A stretch of DNA of 9,566 bases from an uncultured Flavobacteriaceae bacterium (GTDB lineage: Bacteria; Bacteroidota; Bacteroidia; Flavobacteriales; Flavobacteriaceae), in the NCBI GenBank assembly GCA_947311815.1, contig CAMZMA010000166.1:1-9566 (forward strand). Direction: 5' to 3'. A program made the translations under genes and the position numbers. This document shows positions 5,779-9,566 of the stretch, piece by piece. Under the pieces are notes generated by a model, which was not told the origin of the DNA, ran no database searches, and was given only the letters and a program-made list of their open reading frames with translations. Each line of letters opens with the position of its first letter. Within the stretch, counting starts at the first letter, position 1.

Positions 5779-7980
5779 CTACACCAATCCAATATTTTTA
5801 AGTGGTAGCTCTCTAATTCGTTTGCCAGTAGCATTAAAAATAGCATTACAAATGGCAGGAGCAATTGGTGGCACACCAGGTTCTCCTACACCTGTTGCAG
5901 GTTCATCGCTATCTACTACGGTAACTTCAATTGTTGGCGCATCCTTCATTCGCGTCATTTGATAATCATGAAAATTACTTTGTACAATCGCTCCGTTTTT
6001 GGCGGTAATTTCTCCATAAAAAGTCAAACTCATTCCAAATAAAGCAGCCCCTTCCATTTGATTTATCACGTTGTCTTTATTAAGTACCAAACCACAATCT
6101 ATTGCTGTATAAATGTTGTGTACTTTTACTTTATCATTTATTACAGAAACCTCTACAACACTCGCTACATAAGAATAAAAACTATAATGCACTGTTAAAC
6201 CGATTCCGTGACCATCAGGGAGTTTTTTGCCCCAATCTGCCATTTTTACAGCAATATTCAATACATTTTTTAATCGTTTTGTATTCAGCGGATATTTAGA
6301 ACGTCCTTGTCTTATTCGATTATTTCCTATCAATTCTAAATTAAAAAGTAACGGATCTTTATTTGCTTTGGCAGCCAATTCATCTACAAAAGAATTGATA
6401 CCAAAACTGTGATAAATATGCGCTACCGAACGCAACCAACCAATGCGAACATAGGCTTCTGCTTTCGCATTTTCTAAGTGTATATTGGGTATTTGAAACG
6501 GATGATTGTTAAATCCTTGAGCAAACTCAAAGCCTGCTCCGTAATCTGACAAGGGTTTAAATGTAGATGTAATTGATGGAAAAGCCGTACGATGCAACCA
6601 ACCTGTTACTTTGCCTTTATCATCTAAACTCCCTTTTATATATTGTGCGCTTACCGTATGATAATATGCATGTTGCATTTCATCTTCTCTACTCCAAACT
6701 ACTTGCACAGGAGCATTCATTTTTTTTGATAAAGCAACGGCTTCTACCACGTAATCTGGTTTCGCTTTACGTCCAAATCCACCACCTAAAAGCGTCACAT
6801 TAATGGTTACATTTTCTTTATCAATTCCTAAATAATTAGCAGCTTCTTCTCTTGCTCTTTGTGGCGTTTGGGTAGATGTCCATACTTCGCATTTCCCATC
6901 ATGAACCCACGCCAAAGCATTTGGTACTTCCATGGGTGCGTGCACTAAATGCGGCACATAATAAGTAGCTTCTACCGTTTTATCGGCATTTTTAAAAGCC
7001 TTGTTGATATTTCCTTTTCCACCAGGAACTATTTTCCCTTTTTTATGAACTCTATCGGTTATAAGTTGCTTGTATTTTTTAGAATCATAATTTCCGTTAT
7101 CACCTAAATTCCAAGTAATTTCTAAGTTGTTTTTTCCTTGAAAAGCTGCCCAAGTATTGGTAGCAATTACCGCAACACCACCCAACATTCCGAAAGCTCT
7201 TTTTACACGATCTAACGCTACAACATCTATAACCCCCGTAATTTTTAATGCCTCAGTTTTATCAAACGATGTTACCGTACCAAAAGGCGACGGACAGCGA
7301 GCAATGGCTGCAAATTTCATATTTGGTAATCGAGCGTCAATTCCGTAAATGGCAGTACCATGTGTAAAATCGTGCAAATCGACGCTTTTTAAATTTTTAC
7401 CGATGTATTTAAAGTCTTTTTTATCTTTTAGTTGAATATTTTTATCCGAAGGAATCGATACTTTTTTAGCTTCCTCAACTAAATCGCCAAAGAAAATTTT
7501 CTCTTTTGTTTTTGTATTGATGATGTAATGATTTTCGGCAACACATTCCTTTTCTGCAACATTCCATTTTTTTGCAGCTGCCGAAATTAACATCATTTTT
7601 GCCATCGCTCCCATTTTTCGCATGGGTGTCAAAATGGTTCGTACACTTCTAGATCCATCTGTATTTTGATTGCCAAAAGCAGCATTACCCGTAGCATGTT
7701 GTACCGAAACGAAATTCCAATCTGCTTCCATTTCATCGGCAATTGCCGATGCTAACGATGTTTTTACCCCTTGTCCCATTTCAGAACGAGAGGAAATTAA
7801 AATCAATTTTCCGTCTTTTTTTAGTTGCACAAAAAGATTGGGTGCAAATGAAATTCCGTCATCAATTCTTACAATTTTTGGTGTTTTCCCAGAGAAATTA
7901 CAGCCTAAAATCAATCCGCTAGAAGCGAGACCAAAAATCTTTACAAAATTTCTACGACTTACTGTGTTTTTCGAACTCAT
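5779..7980 (-). CDS. Molybdopterin-binding large subunit of an IorB-type aldehyde/heterocycle oxidoreductase, Tat-exported
   Basis: This is the catalytic subunit of a xanthine oxidase family molybdenum hydroxylase, closest to isoquinoline 1-oxidoreductase beta (IorB) and membrane-linked aldehyde dehydrogenase large subunits. Such enzymes insert oxygen from water into aldehydes or N-heterocycles at a molybdopterin cofactor. The N-terminus is a Tat signal, SRRNFVK (residues 8-14) plus a hydrophobic stretch ending LILGC (Cys27), which could be a lipobox. Cofactor-domain motifs follow in order: SEMGQGV (66-72), LLGGGFGRKAKPD (397-409), and near the end GVGEPGVPPIAPA (697-709), in which Glu700 is the conserved catalytic glutamate. 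The 733-residue length is complete for the type. The ATG overlaps the stop of the Fe-S subunit gene (ATGA), so they are translated as a pair. No FAD subunit or cytochrome gene is adjacent, so electrons must go to a separately encoded acceptor. Substrate cannot be read from sequence. Confidence 0.9.
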   Translation of the reverse strand: MSSKNTVSRRNFVKIFGLASSGLILGCNFSGKTPKIVRIDDGISFAPNLFVQLKKDGKLILISSRSEMGQGVKTSLASAIADEMEADWNFVSVQHATGNAAFGNQNTDGSRSVRTILTPMRKMGAMAKMMLISAAAKKWNVAEKECVAENHYIINTKTKEKIFFGDLVEEAKKVSIPSDKNIQLKDKKDFKYIGKNLKSVDLHDFTHGTAIYGIDARLPNMKFAAIARCPSPFGTVTSFDKTEALKITGVIDVVALDRVKRAFGMLGGVAVIATNTWAAFQGKNNLEITWNLGDNGNYDSKKYKQLITDRVHKKGKIVPGGKGNINKAFKNADKTVEATYYVPHLVHAPMEVPNALAWVHDGKCEVWTSTQTPQRAREEAANYLGIDKENVTINVTLLGGGFGRKAKPDYVVEAVALSKKMNAPVQVVWSREDEMQHAYYHTVSAQYIKGSLDDKGKVTGWLHRTAFPSITSTFKPLSDYGAGFEFAQGFNNHPFQIPNIHLENAKAEAYVRIGWLRSVAHIYHSFGINSFVDELAAKANKDPLLFNLELIGNNRIRQGRSKYPLNTKRLKNVLNIAVKMADWGKKLPDGHGIGLTVHYSFYSYVASVVEVSVINDKVKVHNIYTAIDCGLVLNKDNVINQMEGAALFGMSLTFYGEITAKNGAIVQSNFHDYQMTRMKDAPTIEVTVVDSDEPATGVGEPGVPPIAPAICNAIFNATGKRIRELPLKNIGLV

Positions 7981-8441
7981 ATCGCATTGTTTTTAAGTGC
8001 AACTGCTTTGTGTATTGCTTTTCTAATGCGTGTATAAGTACCGCATCGGCAAATATTTCCGCTCATAGCATCATCAATATCTTTATCCGTAGGTTTTTCT
8101 ACAGCATCTAACAATTTGGTAGCTGCAATTAACTGCCCTGACTGACAATATCCGCATTGTGGCACGTTGCCATCATTCCATGTTTGTCGTAAAAACTCTA
8201 AAGTTTCTGAAGAACCTTCTATGGTAAAAATTTCTTTGTTAATGGCGTCAGAAACCGAAAAACTACACGATTTTACCAATCTACCATCAATAAGTACAGA
8301 GCAAGCACCACATTGTGCAATACCGCAGCCATATTTTGTACCTGTTAATCCTGCTAAATCTCTAATTGCCCACAAAAGTGGCATTTCTTCGGGCGCATCT
8401 ACAGTATGGTTTTTTCCGTTAATTGATAAAGTATATTTCAC
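7977..8441 (-). CDS. [2Fe-2S] small subunit of the molybdenum hydroxylase (IorA type)
   Basis: This is the electron-transfer subunit that carries two [2Fe-2S] clusters from the molybdopterin site to an external acceptor. The N-terminal ferredoxin-like domain holds Cys39, Cys44, Cys47 and Cys59 (YGCGIAQCGAC, then SC); the C-terminal four-helix domain holds Cys96, Cys99, Cys131 and Cys133 (QCGYCQSGQ and CRCGTY). All eight ligands are present in the family spacing, and 154 residues is a normal length. The start is a GTG at 8439-8441 (MKYTLSINGK); the overlapping ATG at 8441-8443 is out of frame and meets TGA at once, and no in-frame ATG lies before the upstream stop at 8478-8480. It has no signal peptide, so it probably crosses the membrane bound to the Tat-bearing large subunit encoded immediately downstream. 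Confidence 0.9.
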   Translation of the reverse strand: MKYTLSINGKNHTVDAPEEMPLLWAIRDLAGLTGTKYGCGIAQCGACSVLIDGRLVKSCSFSVSDAINKEIFTIEGSSETLEFLRQTWNDGNVPQCGYCQSGQLIAATKLLDAVEKPTDKDIDDAMSGNICRCGTYTRIRKAIHKAVALKNNAI

Positions 8442-8459
8442 ATCTAAAAATTTAATGCT

Positions 8460-8467
8460 TAAAGATA
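8460..8467 (-). promoter_or_regulatory. Candidate -7 box for the molybdenum hydroxylase genes
   Basis: On the minus strand this reads TATCTTTA, one base off TAnnTTTG, 18 bases before the GTG start. No matching TTG element is seen 17-23 bases upstream, so it is a weak candidate. Confidence 0.25.
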
Positions 8468-8520
8468 CAGCTTTTTTTTAGGCGATACAGATTTTAACTT
8501 TTTTTAACATGAAACAAAAG

Positions 8521-8850
8521 TTACTTCACTTTAAAAACGGGCAATCTCATAAAAGCCTTTTCAAAAAGGGGTGTTTGTTTGTAAATGTAATAAAGTTGCG
8601 CTCTTAGATTGTTTGCAAAAACAGAATCTTTCGTTAATTTTTCTTCAAACAATTGTTTTTCTTTCGGATGTGTTGCTAAGAATTTTTCAGCAATATCTTC
8701 AAAAACATAGGCAGAATATCCTTCTTTTTGTTGTAAAATAGTATCGAAGAAATTCCAGTTAAAAAAACTATCTGTTGCTTCGGTTTTTAAGATTGAGAAA
8801 TTGCAATAAATTATATCGTACTTTGTAATAATTATGATATTTTCCGTTTT
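8521..8850 (-). pseudogene. C-terminal remnant of an M14 family zinc carboxypeptidase
   Basis: A minus-strand frame without a start codon runs from a TAG at 8851-8853 to a TAA at 8521-8523, about 109 codons. From about 8790 onward it reads TEATDSFFNWNFFDTILQQ, then KEGYSAYVFEDIAEKFLATH, then a Lys/Glu-rich helix, then LRAQLYYIYKQTPLFEKAF and MRLPVFKVK before the stop. That pattern (E/P-x-A-x-DSFFxWNFFDxILQQKEGxSxYVFED ... QLxxIYKxxPxxEKAxxxxPVxxV) is the C-terminal end of large Bacteroidota M14 metallopeptidases, as I recall the family. The catalytic domain with its zinc ligands is absent: the upstream DNA is degenerate and then belongs to the divergent gene. It is therefore gene debris, probably left by a deletion or insertion, and should be non-functional. 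It lies 79 bases upstream of the molybdenum hydroxylase genes. Confidence 0.75.
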
Positions 8851-8938
8851 CTAAATCAACCAAAACAGCTTAATTCTCTTTGGTAATCAGTTTAGAAACC
8901 GCATCAATAAAATGCTTTAAATGAACATTTTTACAACG
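8768..8938 (-). other. Stop-interrupted minus-strand reading frame, upstream continuation of the peptidase debris
   Basis: A second minus-strand frame, offset from the peptidase tail frame, reads CKNVHLKHFIDAVSKLITKE, a TAA at 8870-8872, then AVLVDLENGKYHNYYKVRY and NLLQFLNLKN before ending at 8768. It looks protein-like but is broken and has no start. Joined by one frameshift near 8795, GKYHNYYK... would sit about 21 residues before EATDSFF, which is where a GDY/GDF segment sits in M14 relatives I recall; so this may be more of the same decayed gene. I do not recognise the part before the TAA. Confidence 0.35.
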
Positions 8939-8944
8939 GATTAT

Positions 8945-8980
8945 TTGACTTTGTCATTTATTTTCGCTAACTTTAGCGAA
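8945..8980 (+). promoter_or_regulatory. Candidate promoter with overlapping palindrome for the right-end gene
   Basis: TTG at 8945-8947, 20 bases, then TAACTTTA at 8968-8975 (one mismatch to TAnnTTTG) gives a plausible promoter pointing right, with transcription starting near 8981 and a leader of about 54 bases. A perfect palindrome TTCGCTAA-CT-TTAGCGAA (8963-8980) covers the -7 box, which is a natural place for a repressor site. Confidence 0.45.
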
Positions 8981-9009
8981 CTAAAAATAAAGAACATTAA
9001 AACGATTCC

Positions 9010-9054
9010 TTATTTTCGGAACGTTCTACACCATATGAAAAAAACCGAAAATAA
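9010..9054 (+). repeat. 10-bp inverted repeat flanking the start codon of the right-end gene
   Basis: TTATTTTCGG (9010-9019) and CCGAAAATAA (9045-9054) are perfect reverse complements separated by 25 bases. The ATG at 9035 and the presumed ribosome binding region lie in the loop. In RNA this could form a stem that affects translation; alternatively it is a DNA-binding site. A second short palindrome, GAACGTTC, sits at 9019-9026. Confidence 0.5.
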
Positions 9055-9566
9055 TGATAATAATGTACTATTTTTCCTGAAATTTGGGAGTGAAAAAAAT
9101 ATGCTTGATCTATTAAATAATGGAACAATATATTTTAATACAATTGATTATTTTCAAAAATTAGAAAGAGAAAAAGAACGAGGAGATAAATATGAAGGAA
9201 CAACAAATATAAAAAACTATCACGAATACGATAATTTAACTTTAACATTAAAAATTCCAAATACAGAAAAGGAAATCAAAACTAAACCTACTAAACTTCA
9301 TTTAAGAGAATATTTGACAGAAATTAAAGGAAATATATACTCATTATATTCATTAAAAACACCTGAATTATATAATTTGAATTTTAAAATTGACCAAAGG
9401 GTAAAGGAATTTGGAACTCATTTTGTTATAATCAAAAATCCAACAGAATTTTTAAACCTCATAGTAAGTGAATTAAGAAACAAAGGGATTTCATTTAGAT
9501 ATAAAGGTGTTAACTATTATGCGAAAAATAAGATTAATGGAAAAATTTCATTTTTTGATAATTATA
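9035..9566 (+). CDS. Uncharacterised protein, 3' end beyond the window
   Basis: An open frame runs without a stop from the ATG at 9035 to the window edge, 177 codons, so the C-terminus is missing. I do not recognise a named domain. The N-terminal block FLKFGSEKNMLDLLNNGTIYFNTIDYFQKLE (about residues 14-44), followed by ERGDKYEG (48-55), resembles the opening of uncharacterised proteins in which a K-F-G segment, a helix, an N/D-G-x-I-Y-F/M-N strand and a RGDxYEG loop occur together; it is loosely reminiscent of DUF2971-type openings. The rest is polar and Lys-rich, with FGTHFVIIKNPTEFLNLIVSE at 126-146. No signal peptide or membrane segment is seen. The frame stays open upstream to an ATG at 8921, but that extension would cross the promoter-like palindrome. 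It lies next to gene debris, consistent with an accessory locus. Confidence 0.6.
   Translation, partial: MKKTENNDNNVLFFLKFGSEKNMLDLLNNGTIYFNTIDYFQKLEREKERGDKYEGTTNIKNYHEYDNLTLTLKIPNTEKEIKTKPTKLHLREYLTEIKGNIYSLYSLKTPELYNLNFKIDQRVKEFGTHFVIIKNPTEFLNLIVSELRNKGISFRYKGVNYYAKNKINGKISFFDNY

Noticed and set aside
8921..9034. In-frame ATG at 8921 extending the right-end gene by 38 codons
   Set aside because: The extension crosses the promoter-like palindrome and has no recognisable protein character; the ATG at 9035 fits better, though this is not proven.
1..9566. CRISPR array, tRNA/rRNA genes, insertion sequence or retron
   Set aside because: No regularly spaced direct repeats, RNA gene sequences, transposase or reverse transcriptase motifs were seen on either strand.

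Overview
The window looks like a chromosomal segment of a marine-type Flavobacteriaceae bacterium (Bacteroidota). It is strongly AT-rich, ribosome binding sites are A-rich with no clear Shine-Dalgarno, several genes are preceded by the Bacteroidota promoter pattern TTG-N19-21-TAnnTTTG, and the gene families (YfhO, DUF4834, flavobacterial GNAT-like protein, IorAB-type molybdoenzyme, M14 peptidase tail) are typical of that group. The genus cannot be fixed from this sequence.

Left part, minus strand (1-1718): a DUF4834 small membrane protein is followed, stop codon abutting start codon, by a YfhO-family polytopic membrane protein. The YfhO frame ends at an in-frame TAA near residue 473, roughly half to 60% of the length I expect, and the frame stays open and family-like up to the window edge, so it may be broken. 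A 274-bp divergent intergenic region separates this pair from the next unit and holds a good promoter for the plus strand.

Middle, plus strand (1914-4952): an apparent operon encodes an outer-membrane beta-barrel of the phenol-degradation-transporter type with an extreme Lys/Arg tail, a GNAT-fold acyltransferase-like protein, and RsmE (16S rRNA m3U1498 methyltransferase). The last two overlap by one base (TAATG). A small hairpin follows rsmE. Next is a compact HigB-HigA toxin-antitoxin pair (5068-5742) with its own promoter and a candidate operator.

Right part, minus strand (5779-8441): a two-gene molybdenum hydroxylase. The small subunit carries two [2Fe-2S] clusters; the large molybdopterin subunit carries a Tat signal ending in a possible lipobox. 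The genes overlap by ATGA. Together they should form a periplasmic oxidoreductase without an FAD subunit; the substrate is unknown (aldehyde or N-heterocycle).

Right edge (8442-9566): a start-less C-terminal fragment of an M14 zinc carboxypeptidase lies on the minus strand (gene debris), and beyond it an unrecognised plus-strand gene runs off the end. That gene has a palindrome over its likely promoter and its start codon in the loop of a 10-bp inverted repeat. I saw no rRNA, tRNA, CRISPR array or insertion sequence. The most interesting parts are the debris and unknown gene at the right end, and the possible nonsense mutation in the YfhO gene.
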